A stretch of 64,000 bases of DNA, from assembly GCF_001625215.2 (NCBI RefSeq), contig NC_030382.2, positions 48,077,364 to 48,141,363 of the forward strand, in the 5' to 3' direction. This DNA comes from Daucus carota subsp. sativus (taxonomy: Eukaryota; Streptophyta; Magnoliopsida; Apiales; Apiaceae). The position numbers and the translations under genes are program-made. The notes under the pieces are model-generated. The model saw nothing but the letters and a program-made list of their open reading frames with translations, was not told the DNA's origin and did no database searches. This document shows, in pieces, positions 24,396 through 35,463 of this stretch (the first letter of the stretch is position 1; each line of letters begins with the position of its first letter).

Positions 24396-25075
24396 TATAT
24401 ATAGAGAGTTGGACTCGATGGAGACAAAAAACTTTGGAGTCCTTAGAGACTACAAGATCTACCGTTAAAATAATCTGACAATTAATGAACATGATTAAAA
24501 AAAATTTGTCCTGCATTTCTTGTCCTACATTTCTAGTAATGTAATATTAATTATTAACATTATTCTTATCCTACATTTCTAGTAATGCATTATTAATATT
24601 TTTATCCTGCATTTCTTGTTTTAGTTTTAATTCAAAACTATTTTTATAATTTACACTATTCTTGTCCTGCATTTCTAGTAATGTAATATTAATAATTTGT
24701 CCCGCATATTTGTGATATATCTAAGTGTTATTTTGTCTTGCAACAAATTCAATTCGTTGCCGGACAATGACAATGAGTTTAGTGCCAATCATAGCAATGT
24801 CCAACTACATATGCAATTATTATTTTTATTTTTTAGGATTTCGGTGATTGAACACCGATATTAAGAAATTATTATTTTATGTTATGCAAGATTTAGAAGT
24901 TCTGCTTGTTGTTCACCGATTTAGAAGTGCAGGACATGATAGGGAGAGAAAACGAATGTGCAGGACAAATATCTGTAGCCCTTGGATGGGTAAGAAATGA
25001 ATGACTGTGATTAAGTCTCTAAAACCTCCACAAAAATCAGTCTCCATAAAACTTTTCTCTCTCTCTATATATATA
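24396..25075. repeat. Unclassified repeat with degenerate subrepeats
   Basis: The block starts 'tatatagagagttggactc..ggagac' and ends 'cagtctccat..ctctctctctata', giving weakly inverted ends. Inside, 'cctgcatttct.gtaatgtaatattaa' recurs at about 24510, 24560, 24600 and 24665. No coding. Probably a non-autonomous transposon, class undecided. Confidence 0.4.
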
Positions 25076-25082
25076 TGTATAT

Positions 25083-25735
25083 AGGGTAGTGGTCAAATGC
25101 AAACGACCCCTTAAATACAAACTAAAAACCAGTCTAATTTAGTGATGTTCTCTTTAGAATTTAGTGATTTGTGTTACATAAATTGGTTAAAACTTCTAGA
25201 AACTGTTGAAAAACTCCAGAGCTGTTCTAGTTTTCGATTCAGGTGGTGGTTGCAGTGGTGGAGACAGTGGAGGTGATGGTGGAGATGGAGGTAGTGGACA
25301 TGGAAGGAGTTTTTAGCTCTCTTTAGCAGTTTTTGGCAAAGATGTAAAAACGAAATTACAATAAAGTCGGGCAGATGGTGTTGGAGGTGAGGAAGACCGA
25401 GGTGGAGGTGGAGACGGAGGTGAAGGTGGAGACGGGGGTAGAGGTGGAGTGGAAGGCGCGGTGGAGGTGGGTTGGATTTGGTGGTGATATAAATAATGAA
25501 GGTGGACATGGAGGTGGTGGTTATGGATGGGGCGGGCGGCATGGAGGTGGAGGGAGCGGCAGACTTGGCGGCGTGGCGGGGTGAAGCTGCCGGAAGTGGG
25601 AGGAGGCAGAGGCTGCTCGGAGAAGGAGAAGGAGAAAATGGGGTTGGAGAATTTAGTGATATACTCTTAGAAATTTAGTGATGATTTTTAGTTTGTAGAA
25701 TAAAGAGGTTTGTATCAGAGTAAGACTATATATAT
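25083..25735. repeat. Unclassified repeat with GGTGGAGG-rich core
   Basis: Begins 'gggtagtggtcaaatgcaaac' with 'tttagtgat..' nearby and ends with 'tagtgatgatttttagtttgtag', so 'agtttgta'/'tacaaact' and 'gtgat' motifs are mirrored. The core at 25235-25620 is a degenerate GGTGGAGGTGGA minisatellite that opens long frames in several phases (Gly-rich on +, His/Leu-rich on -). I do not regard these as genes. Confidence 0.45.
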
Positions 25736-26006
25736 ATATAGGTATGTATGTATGTGTAGAAACCTATCTTAGGATTATATAATAATTTTGTAGGTTTTGA
25801 ATTAATTATATATTTTATGCTCGACATCATGTTGTGTAAAATAAACGAGAGGTGTTTTTGCATAATCGTGAAGTGATCGTATTTACTGAGTGAGCAAATC
25901 CATTCACTGTCACATATATTATTAACAACAATTATATGCTGAAGTGGATGTAACATTGTGTACCTACCAAAGTCCTTACTCATTACCGCATGTTCAGTAG
26001 GCAGTC

Positions 26007-26015
26007 TTTATATAT
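26007..26015 (+). promoter_or_regulatory. Putative TATA box of the KCS gene
   Basis: TTTATATAT in 'cagtctttatatatccgg' lies about 90 bp before the ATG at 26104. This argues that the in-frame ATG at 25990, upstream of the box, is not the translation start. Confidence 0.55.
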
Positions 26016-26103
26016 CCGGCTCTTTCCATCACACTTGCACATCTTAATTCTCTTTATCTATCTTGCATTTAGATTTTATACACCAAGAGACATATCTACA
26101 ACA

Positions 26104-27585
26104 ATGCCTGATTTCTCAAGTTGTGTAAAGCTCAAGTACCTAAAACTAGGTTACCAGATTCTTGTGAACCACTTTGTTGCCTCGGTCCTTATAACAATCT
26201 TGGTTTATATATTAAGTGAAGTACTTAGATCAAGTCCTCATGAGATAGTGGCCTTTTGGAATTGTCTTCATTTTGATCTCGTCCAGATACTTTGGTCTTC
26301 ATTTCTTTTTATTTTTATATCAACCCTCTACAATATGTCTAAGCCTCAAACAGTATACCTTGTTGATTTCGCCTGTTACAAGGCTCCTGCAGAGTTATGT
26401 TTTAGTATAAGAGATTACGTTGAACGTGTAAAATTGATCATGTCAGGGCCAGAAAACAAAAATCTTGATTTTCTGCTAAGAGTTTCAGAGCGGATTGGGC
26501 TTGGTGAACGTACTTGTATGCCACCGGCGATACATTTAAACCCTCCAAACCCTACAATGAAAGCTTTAAGGGAAGAAGCTGAGATGGTAATTTTCTCAGC
26601 AATGGACTCATTATTTCAAAAATCTGGACTCAATCCCAGAGACATAAATGTACTAGTAGTAAATTGCAGCATTTGCTTTTCAACTCCTTCACTCTCTGCT
26701 ATGGTGATTAACAAGTACAAAATGAATGCCAGCATAAAGAGCTTTAATATATTGGGAATGGGCTGCAGTGGTAGTCTGATATCAATAGATTTAGTGCGTC
26801 AGCTCCTGCAAGCTCATCCAAGTTACAATGCTGTGGTCGTAAGTGCAGAACTCATGACAACAATTTTCTACAGAGGAAAAGAGAGATCAATGCTTGTTCC
26901 CAATTGTTTGTTTCGAATGGGTGGTGCAGCCATTTTCTTATCAACTAGAAACTCTTTCTGCAACGTAGGGGCCAAGTACCGTCTTCTCCATCTAGTTCGA
27001 ACCCACACAGCTGGTGATGATAAGTCCCATAATTGTGTTTATGTGAAAGAAGATCCAGAGGGAGTTTTAGGGATATGGCTGTCAAAGGACCTACTGGCTG
27101 TTGCTGGAGAGGCCTTAAAACTGAATTTGACATCCCTGGGTCCTCTTGTTCTTCCTGCATCTGAGAGATTTCTTTATATGTTGAACTTCATTGCTCGGAG
27201 GATTTTTCACCTCAGGTGGAAGCCCTATATCCCGGACTTTAAACAGGCCTTCAAGCACTTCTGTATCCATGCAGGAGGACCAGCCGTGATCGACGGGGTG
27301 CAGGATACCCTTCAGCTATCAAAGGAGCAAGTGGAGGCATCAAGGTCGGCATTTCACCGGTTCGGGAATACATCATCCTCATCGTTGTGGTATGAGATGA
27401 GCTATATAGAAGCTAAGGGGAGGATGAATAAAGGCGATAGAATTTGGCAAATAGCGTTTGGGAGTGGATACAAGTGTTTTAGCGCTGTTTGGGAATGCAA
27501 TGAAACTGTCAAATTTCCACCAACTGAACCATGGCTTGATTGCATTGATAACTACCCAACATGTATTCCTCAAGTGGCAAAATAG
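26104..27585 (+). CDS. 3-ketoacyl-CoA synthase (fatty acid elongase condensing enzyme)
   Basis: Single exon, 493 residues from the ATG at 26104 (MPDFSSCVKLKYLKLGY). It condenses malonyl-CoA with a long-chain acyl-CoA in the ER membrane, the first step of very-long-chain fatty acid elongation for waxes, suberin and sphingolipids. Two N-terminal membrane helices (about 22-40 and 60-77) precede the FAE1/CUT1 domain. The active-site set known from FAE1 is all there: Cys221 (GMGCSGS), His301, His385, His389 (FCIHAGG), His418 and Asn422 (RFGNTSS). YRGKERSMLVPNCLFRMGG is also typical. Unusual: the Cys loop reads NILGMGCSGS where most KCSs have a GGMGCSAG-type loop. An upstream in-frame ATG at 25990 would add 38 residues but precedes the TATA box. 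Subfamily is not assigned. Confidence 0.94.
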   Translation: MPDFSSCVKLKYLKLGYQILVNHFVASVLITILVYILSEVLRSSPHEIVAFWNCLHFDLVQILWSSFLFIFISTLYNMSKPQTVYLVDFACYKAPAELCFSIRDYVERVKLIMSGPENKNLDFLLRVSERIGLGERTCMPPAIHLNPPNPTMKALREEAEMVIFSAMDSLFQKSGLNPRDINVLVVNCSICFSTPSLSAMVINKYKMNASIKSFNILGMGCSGSLISIDLVRQLLQAHPSYNAVVVSAELMTTIFYRGKERSMLVPNCLFRMGGAAIFLSTRNSFCNVGAKYRLLHLVRTHTAGDDKSHNCVYVKEDPEGVLGIWLSKDLLAVAGEALKLNLTSLGPLVLPASERFLYMLNFIARRIFHLRWKPYIPDFKQAFKHFCIHAGGPAVIDGVQDTLQLSKEQVEASRSAFHRFGNTSSSSLWYEMSYIEAKGRMNKGDRIWQIAFGSGYKCFSAVWECNETVKFPPTEPWLDCIDNYPTCIPQVAK

Positions 27586-29130
27586 TGAAGCCTGGTTAAC
27601 ATTAGTGGTTGTCCATGTCTGAATATATCTGGTAGTTTGAGTTGGGATTATCGGTCCATAGGGGAACGGTTGCTACCCGATCTTGAGTTTCAGATTAATA
27701 TTAATGAGTTTTAAAAAAAAGTGTCTAATATGACACATAGATAACAGTGATAATAAAGTGTTTCTTTTAGCTGAACATGATGTATGGTCGATGATTGTAT
27801 GTACTATGGACTTGATTCTGTTTGATAATATATGAAGCATTACAGAATCTACACAAGTACGCATTAGTACAATATGTTTGGCACTCATTTAGAATATAAT
27901 ACAATATAATTTCAATTTCTAAGAATATACATACATTGCATTATTCAGTGAGAAATATAAATAACATGAATAAGAATCCAGTGATATATATGTCTTATAG
28001 AAACAATATGATCTCTCATGAAAATCAGAAAGTAATCATATATTCAGATTTCAGTCTGAAGTATAAACCCTAATACTTTTCTCTGTGTTGTCGATGTATG
28101 CTAGTAACATGCAACTTCTGCTATGTATTATCTGTCTTTGGAACAAATTCACTGTACGTAGCTCTCTTTTTAAATATTTTAAGTACTCCATGCGATTTAA
28201 GAGGGCAACAAACAATGTGCATGTTTCAGGTCTGTAACCTGGAGTCGATGCAACAGAAGAAATACTACTGCTAACTAAAATATGCTTGGAGCCTCTAATA
28301 ATTCTTGGCACACAACCTACGGAAGTAGCTTCAGCTTAGTCGTTAGATGCAAAATATGCAACCTAATTTTCCTGCTTCTGCTTGCTGCAGGTCTACTGTA
28401 TCCTACTCTTGCACCTTTACATTTCCTTACATTTTTCCATTACTTCCTCCACATGGGGTTTTAGCAGTTTAGAAAATAGCTGTTAATGAGTATTGTATGC
28501 CTTAATTCTCGGGATGGAGGGAGTTTGATTGTTTGACAGGTCAAGCTCTACGTCTATCAAGCCACAGAACTCTAACTAGTTAGAGCTAGTAATGCCATAT
28601 CCTGTTGTTTGATGTCCTCATCATTTTGTATCAAGTTTCGAAGTACTTGTGTGTTTACATCACACGTATATAATGTGTATCATCCCTCTTGTTTCTTTCC
28701 CTTATATAAACTTTTATAGATGGTATGGTTATATATTATACATTTCACAATTTTTAGTGGGAGTCAGATTTTAGTTGGCTGTCGTTTTGAGACCTTGACC
28801 CCCTCCCCCCCTCACGGCCATTAATTGCTAGCTCAGTGCCAGTTTGTAACTGTAAGCTAATATTAGATAGTTAGTTATTACATCTAACGTTGTTTTGATG
28901 TCACTATCATTTGAAGACGATAAACAAAAAATATCTGACAAGCGGCTTCTGTTAGGATTTTGTGAAAGAGTTGGAATAAATTGACAGGGCAAGTAGTTCA
29001 ATTTACTCTTTCGTAGGTCATTGTCATTCACATGTTGAGTGTACTGGACTGGACCAGCATTACAGACCATAATGATGATCCAAGTTCTAGGTGTGCCCCA
29101 ATGTAAGTATGGCTTCTGCTGAAGCACTTA
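27586..29130. other. KCS 3' UTR and intergenic DNA
   Basis: No gene seen. A minus-strand open frame at 28051-28311 has no recognisable domain. A lone 'gggatggagggag' near 28512 looks like a Stowaway end without its partner. Confidence 0.45.
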
Positions 29131-29459
29131 GGCTGTGTTCACTTTATGGAATGGAATGAGGGAAGAATGGAATGAAAAATTATATAGAAGTTTTAAGGAG
29201 AAAGAAGAAAGTATGAGATAATGGTGACAAAATATGAATGTAGTTAATTTTTTTGTGAGAAAGATTTTGAAGAAACATGATGTTGAAATGGAATGAGCAT
29301 TTCTTCTAAAACATGTGGGTTAGAGTTATAGTTAAAATAGTAAAGTTGGAATGATGGAAGGAATGAAAATTATATACATTTTCTTTGATCAACACCATTT
29401 TAGAGAACAAAATTCATTCCATTCTCCCTCCATTCCATTCACTCTAAGTGAACACAACC
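29131..29459. mobile_element. Tourist/PIF-like MITE (329 bp)
   Basis: Ends GGCTGTGTTCAC ... GTGAACACAACC form terminal inverted repeats with 11 of 12 matches, and TTA flanks each side (29128-29130 and 29460-29462). The subterminal 'tggaatggaatga' is mirrored at the other end. Confidence 0.85.
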
Positions 29460-29491
29460 TTAGTAGTTAAATTGGGCCCTTATGAAGTTCT

Positions 29492-29630
29492 CTCCACTTC
29501 AATCCATCCAAGTAAAGTGTCCTTACTTCATTGCTTCTAGTCATCTTCATATCGACTCTGTTTTATATCCGAGCCCCACACAGTACACCTAGCCGGTATT
29601 GTCTGTTATAACTTATAAGCCGTCTGCCCT
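29492..29630 (+). pseudogene. 3-ketoacyl-CoA synthase relic (5' part)
   Basis: The frame reads LHFNPSK-stop-SVLTSLLLVIFISTL, then a one-base shift gives FYIRAPHSVHLAG and CY. This lines up with residues about 56-92 of the intact KCS upstream (LHFD..SSFLFIFISTLYNMSKPQTVYLVDFACY). It is a short, stop-bearing and frameshifted remnant about 2 kb downstream, in the same orientation, so an old tandem KCS copy is the simplest source. Confidence 0.7.
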
Positions 29631-29639
29631 GTATCTTTG

Positions 29640-30430
29640 TTATTTTTGCAATATAGTCTGTGTTGGTCGATATTGTCGGTGTTAGTATTTCAGTTTTCAT
29701 TGAACTTGTAATGTGTTAGTGTCTGTGTTAGTTTTGAAGCTTTGGAAAATCCAATTTGAGCTTAGGATCTAAGATTGTCTACTTGTTACGGAGTATCTGT
29801 TGCTATACAGTTACTAATTAATAAATTTTCTGTAGCTCGCAGGCCTGCATAGCTTATTAGTTGCTGCTGTAGACATGTACTCTTTTGCTAGAAAATTCTA
29901 TTGATCTACAAGTCAAAGAAGATATTAATGTTGCACATCATCCTCCAACAATTTGATAATATATTTCATTAGATTATCATCTATCTGCTTGCAGTAAATA
30001 CAAAAAAAAAAAACTATGGGAATCAGACTTCTCGTGATCAATTATTTGATTGCCTTCTCTTCCTCTAATATTTTATCGGTGTACAAAATTTAAAATCTGC
30101 GGACCATGTAGGTGCACTCTGCTTTACATTGTACTCTACTAAAACTATGCATGTGTATACTGTAAAAAAAAATTGAAGTCTTCACAACAAACGGCAGTGA
30201 CAGGGTTTACTAAGATATGTGAATACCTCAAACAACAAATACCCTACTTCTATATGGATCAAACAAAGTCTAGGGCATTCATGGAAAGTACCTGTAGTAA
30301 GATCTGTGTGCATCTCACATTCTCGTTCATAAGATTAATACGGCATAGATTTTGTTTTATGCGTTTGCAGTCTTGCACAAAAAAGAAAATATTTGAAAAC
30401 CAATGATAAAGGAGGGAAGTAAAATTGAAT
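29640..30430. other. Intergenic, no gene seen
   Basis: AT-rich sequence between the KCS relic and the CLE gene. It probably includes the 3' UTR of the minus-strand CLE gene next to 30430. Confidence 0.45.
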
Positions 30431-30712
30431 CTACTTGTTGTGAAGAGGATCTGGGCCGCTGGGTACCCTTCTTTTGTTGTGTTGGAGACCTCTGTTGTGA
30501 TCATAGACTCTATTAAAGAGTCGAGATTCACTATAGTAAACCTTGTTTACGGTCTGGCTCTGTTCCATTTGTTCTTCCACTGCCTTTAATATCTGTGTTG
30601 CGCTTACTTTGTAGTCACTGATATACAGGGCTGAGATTATTAACAGCACCACCAGATAAGAGTACATATTTCGCTTTCGGCCTGGAAACGACATATGGAC
30701 CAAACTCGACAC
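30431..30712 (-). CDS. CLE-type signalling peptide precursor
   Basis: 93 residues, single exon. The C terminus ends in the 12-residue CLE motif RRVPSGPDPLHN followed by one Lys, which matches CLAVATA3/ESR-related peptides (R-x-V-P-x-G-P-x-P-x-H-N). A hydrophobic stretch at 16-34 (MYSYLVVLLIISALYISDY) is a likely signal peptide, so the real start may be Met16 (30667) or Met7 rather than Met1; all are in frame. The middle is variable, as is usual in the family. The mature peptide would be secreted and perceived by LRR receptor kinases such as CLV1/BAM types. Pro residues 4 and 7 of the motif are the usual hydroxylation sites. This class of gene is easily missed because it is short. Confidence 0.87.
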   Translation of the reverse strand: MSSLVHMSFPGRKRNMYSYLVVLLIISALYISDYKVSATQILKAVEEQMEQSQTVNKVYYSESRLFNRVYDHNRGLQHNKRRVPSGPDPLHNK

Positions 30713-31747
30713 TTTCTGTTTGTCTTGTGTGTGAGCGATGGTGTTACACCTATATCTACCTGCTCCAAGTCCTAGCTTAAAATAAAGAAATTAGCTAGCT
30801 CACTACAGATGTATCTTGCAGTATTATAATTGTAGAAGAGACATGGGTTGTTTTACTTGTTTGTATATGCATCTTCACATATTATTTGCAAGGCAGCGAA
30901 CTTGAACTGAACTAATTGTTTGTTAATTGTGGTTTGGATAGGGAGAGAGAAAGGCTTGTCATGCAAGAATGTACCATGTGTTCATAACACAAAAACACAT
31001 GCTGCTGCAAGTTCAAATCTGTATCTTGTTCAATTCTGAGAAGGTAAGACCAAATCCTCATTCAAGTTGGTACTAAAATTTCATAACGAATGGCTAGTTG
31101 TATGTATATAAATTGGCTAACAATTTTTCGGGAATTAAATTTATGATTCATGTTCATCGTACTTAACTGAGAATTCGTATGTAATTTCCTCCAATTCTTT
31201 AAGAAAAAAGCGAGGTAAAAAAAGGTGAGAAAATAAATTAATCTTTGCTCATACACAGACTTTTCTGGTACAAAATGAGCCACTTCAAATAAGTCCATTC
31301 TTCCGGCTAAATTATGATGGCTACATGAGTCCGTGGATAAATTAACAAGCTGGGCATTTTCCGGTCACCAAGCAAAACCGGTGGTTTCTTGGTCAGGACC
31401 TGATAAAGATGTCCGCAAAAGTTATTCGAATGACTTATCTAACCTTCACCTCTACCAATTTATTCTAGTCTTGATTTGTTCTCTCTGCGCATTATTCCAA
31501 AAGGAACTTAACGAATATGAAGGTACTTTTGGCATTGTTCCTGAAGATAAATAAGGAAAGAAGGAATATTTGGTGATCCGATCTAATATATTTTACTAGG
31601 AGTTCCAAAATATTTGTTGCCACCATGCCACTGAGGCACTGAACATCACAAACTTTAGTAGTATGCTGCTGCTGCCAATCTTCAATACAACAGAGCCTAA
31701 TTCGACAAGAGATAAAATGCAAACCGTAATCTATTACAAGCATAATA
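30713..31747. other. Intergenic, no gene seen
   Basis: Includes the CLE promoter side and the 3' flank of the DUF1218 gene. The plus-strand open frame at 31333-31554 has no domain. Confidence 0.45.
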
Positions 31748-34555
31748 CTATGGGTAACCAGCTAACCCGACTGTTGAACTTGTACGGTTTGTTTTACGAG
31801 CACCCTGGTTAGTCGCCTTGGTGAAGTACACGTAGTAATATACATTAAGAACCATTGTTGCAACAACGAAAATTGCTCCTGCAACAAAAACCCCCTTCCT
31901 CAGTGTTTCACAAGAAATGTTTTGTGCATAAATCATATCCCTGTACTTAGTATGATAAGCATTCTGCTTTGCTCCTGCAACTAAACATGCTTCTGCTACC
32001 AAAAAAGTCATCCTGCAAGCGCACATGCCGATCACACTTCTTAGCATCAAAGTTTTACATCATTGAAATATACAGATTCTGTGTTATATCCAGTTATCTA
32101 CTGTTTCATCAAATTTAGTGTTCAACGACCTCTGTGATTATGAATATCATGTTAATCTGACTACAGGTGTTGATAATCAGTGACCATAAACCATTATATT
32201 TTATATAAAATAAAAAACATGTAATAAAATTCATCACCTGACACCTAATCTATGTATGATACAATGGTTAACTGATACTTTATTACCTGATTTCTACTTT
32301 ATATACGACATGATGGCTAATGATTAAACCATGTATAGGGACTAGGGTAATAGCAATTGAATGTCAAACACCACTAGCAGAGAGGATGCAATCTGGCGAG
32401 GCACATACAAAAGTAATACTTTTTCAATTTCGACTAACAAGAAATTATGTAACATAACAAATTTGTTGGACACAGGAAGGCATAGCAAAAACAAGAGTAC
32501 TGTAGATGAGAGGGCACTGACAGTAGGAGAAGGCCATTAATTGTCTTACCATGATGAGATAAAATAGATGATTGTCCAAGCACGATCACTTCCAGGTGTT
32601 AAAGGTATACCAAAACACATGCATTTGGTAACCCCCATAAGCAAAGATTCACCTGAGAGTAAAAACAGGAATGCTCCTACCCCGTATCCTGTTGCAACAT
32701 CTGAGCTGTAAACACAATATGTAGCATTCGTATGCTCATCTTTATGTACGGTACCCTGTAAAACAGAAAAAAGAACATGAGGTATAAGATCAACATAAAA
32801 GAGCCACACTTGTCCGGCAAAAAAAAAAGTAGATGTTGGTTGGATAGCTATAAAGATACAACCTCAAACTTAAAGTAAACCAGCACAAACAACAGCAATG
32901 AATAGTTTAGTCAACAGTGGTCAATAAGAATGCAAGGATGTTGATTTTCACCTAAACACCAACGTGCATACATGGACAAAGCAAGCAAATAAAGAGGAGA
33001 GAACAAGATGACAGTTTCAATAACATTTTTATTTCAAAAAATATAGTTTTAAAGCAAATGACAATAATAATGATTTCTACTCATTCATACCTAGACAAGC
33101 TTAGTACCATTACGGTTTTCATATATGAGCAAATTATATGATAGCAAATAAAAACAGTTCAGTGCTTCCGTAACATCTACCTAGGCTCATACACATGTTC
33201 TCTTGTATCAATACAACACCTTTCATGTTCAACAATGTGAAAGCAAATTCTCTGCAATAGAAACAAACATCTGCTAGCGACATTTCAGATAATAATAAAA
33301 CTTTGAAAGACTAATTGTACTTATGCTCCATCTGATTGGAAGGTATGGACGGAAATGGTAAACGAGAAGTATACAAGAGTGAAGAGTGATGAAGAACTAG
33401 AAAGTGCAGAATTTATTTTGAGTTTCACAAGATGATGAGAAAAATATAGGAGTGATCATTTAATATCCCTATATTGGTAGGATTGGGATATTAGTTTATA
33501 TTTGTATGCCAAACTAGTACAAATTTCATTTCATTCTCCCCTAAATGTAATTCTTCCAACCAAATGGGGCATTACATAAAGGTATAAAGATGAGGAGATT
33601 AAAGATTGACAGCTGCAATAAGGGGATTATTACTAAAAGAAAATTCATAGCAGAACACACACACAGAAAATATATGGCACCTAGATTCGTAGCAGAACAC
33701 ACACACAAAAAACATATCATGTGCGTTAGAAACAATTATTATACATTTCTTATGACTAGTATGGAAAACATGTCTAACTATATAAATGGCGAACACCATT
33801 AAGATCCAAATAACTCATATAACATCCAAACTCAGTAACAAATTTTTTATGGTTAACAGATTAAAATTTAGAAGCGAATGCAAAATAGTTTGTAAAATCA
33901 GATTTCTAAGATCCAAACTTCTAGTATTCAGATTATATGCAGATGAAAGAGGGAGGGAGATTATATTGAATAATTCAGGCTTAACAAAACACAATAAAAT
34001 TATACACAGACTAGTATAACTATGAGCAGCATATATTCTTAACGGCTATTGTCTTTTCTATTATATCAATGAACATAAATTATTATTTAAAATTCTGATA
34101 TTGCAAAGCTGTACATTCACATTAAAAAGCTTAAACAAACTACCCAAAGCAACCAACCACTCTAATTGGATATAATTGGATAAATTTCCAAAGAGATCAT
34201 AACTAAGAACCCTAATTTCAAAGTTATAAATGTTTGTATATAAAAAAAATGATTCAAAAATCAGAACTCTGTAAGACTGTAACACAAAAAAGCTAGCTGA
34301 ACTGAGATGAAGTAGAAAGCAACAACAAAACATTTATGAATTAAATATCTAAAGCTGATCTAATTACAAACATCAACTTACAATTTCCAAATTTATTAAT
34401 CAGATGAGAGGAAGGGAGAGAGGGAGGGAGGGAGAGAGAGAGAGAGCAGTTACAGTGCTACGACGACGTTCAGCGGCGATGGAGAAGCCAAAAGCGACCA
34501 AGCATAGTATTATTACAAGAAGATGAACAAGAGATGAGCCTTTCCCTGCCCCCAT
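31748..34555 (-). CDS. DUF1218 four-helix membrane protein
   Basis: Three exons join to 190 residues: 34555-34454, 32755-32550, 32012-31748, with phases 0 and 2 matching. The N terminus MGAGKGSSLVHLLVIILCLV is the first membrane helix, followed by AAERRRST. Exon 2 contains YCVYSSDVATGYGVGAFLFL, a signature of the family; exon 3 has FLVAEACLVAGAKQNAYHTKY, SCETLRKGVFVAGA and a last helix, then a Ser/Thr/Arg-rich tail. DUF1218 proteins include MODIFYING WALL LIGNIN 1/2 in Arabidopsis and are ER or cell-periphery membrane proteins of largely unknown function; this one is closer to At4g27435-type members. Intron 1 is about 1.7 kb. Its 5' half, with exon 1, is duplicated at 48728-50500. Confidence 0.9.
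34405..34446. repeat. (GA)n/(GGGA)n tract beside a splice donor
   Basis: A GA-rich microsatellite begins 7 bp inside intron 1 of the DUF1218 gene, giving a (CT)n run just after the donor on the coding strand. The orphan copy at 50338-50391 has an expanded version. Confidence 0.8.
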
Positions 34556-35463
34556 TATTGTTTTGAGTCTCTCTACTCACTTCACTTTATTACCTTAAAT
34601 CCTGCACTCTTCTTGAATGTGAAAGTTGATGTTAGTGTGAAAAAAGCAGTGAGGCCGAGTAAGATGCTTCCCACGCTACTTTAACAGAGCGTGAATGATA
34701 CTCGCGACCACACTTTCGCCACTCCAGTCAACTTCGGAATGTTTGCTTTTGCGTAATTATTTTACTAATTCCCACTTTTTGCACAATTTTAATATATCTT
34801 TTATATTTAAATGAGATGATTTTATAATTTATCTTAAACATCGAAATATATGATCTTACTCGGATGAAGGTAAATCATACGTGCTTGTAAATTTAACGGT
34901 ATAATTTAGAAATTAGGGTTTGGAAGTACTAGTAGTCATGCTATTTTTACTTGATGTTCTCGTATCGTAACTGTTTTTACACGTGGGATTTGTTGCTTAC
35001 AGCTCATATATCATACTTTCCCCATTTCACATGTGACTTCATCTTTTGACTAGGGTTTTGATCCCAGCTTGCATGATTTGTGTCCATCGGTTGCTTAGCT
35101 GAGCCAAGCTTAGTGCTATTTTATCAAACACTTCCCGTATTTAATCTGAAAATGAGGAGATATTTTTCCCACAATAGAAAGGAAATATCACGATGAGAAA
35201 TTGAGGCCAAAGTCATTTTGTTCATGGGCTCTCTTTTCTTGACAAAAATCACTTTGTTCCCCCTAATATTTTCCTAAGCCCATGTTTTCAAATTTCAGTT
35301 ACGCCCACCTAGTAGTCCAGGGTAGTTAGGCCATAAGTTAACCGTCCAATGTCTAAATAAATCAAAGCCCACATGTGACATGTACGGGGTTCAGATAATT
35401 TTTATTCATGAATGATAAAATTGTATGTACGTGAATCGAGGGCAGACGCGGGACGCCTGAACG
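34556..35463. other. DUF1218 promoter side, start of the duplicated block
   Basis: From 34687 ('taacagagcgtgaatgatactcgcgaccacac') the sequence is paralogous to 41299 onward and, further in, to about 50640-51360. No gene is seen in it. Confidence 0.6.

Noticed and set aside
25174-25678. Overlapping long open frames, Gly-rich on + and His/Leu-rich on -
   Set aside because: They arise from a GGTGGAGG-type minisatellite that keeps all frames open; no start context, domain or conserved end.
25990-26103. Extra 38 residues at the KCS N terminus
   Set aside because: The upstream ATG precedes the likely TATA box at 26007, and MPDFSS..VKLKY at 26104 matches the normal KCS start and catalytic residue spacing.
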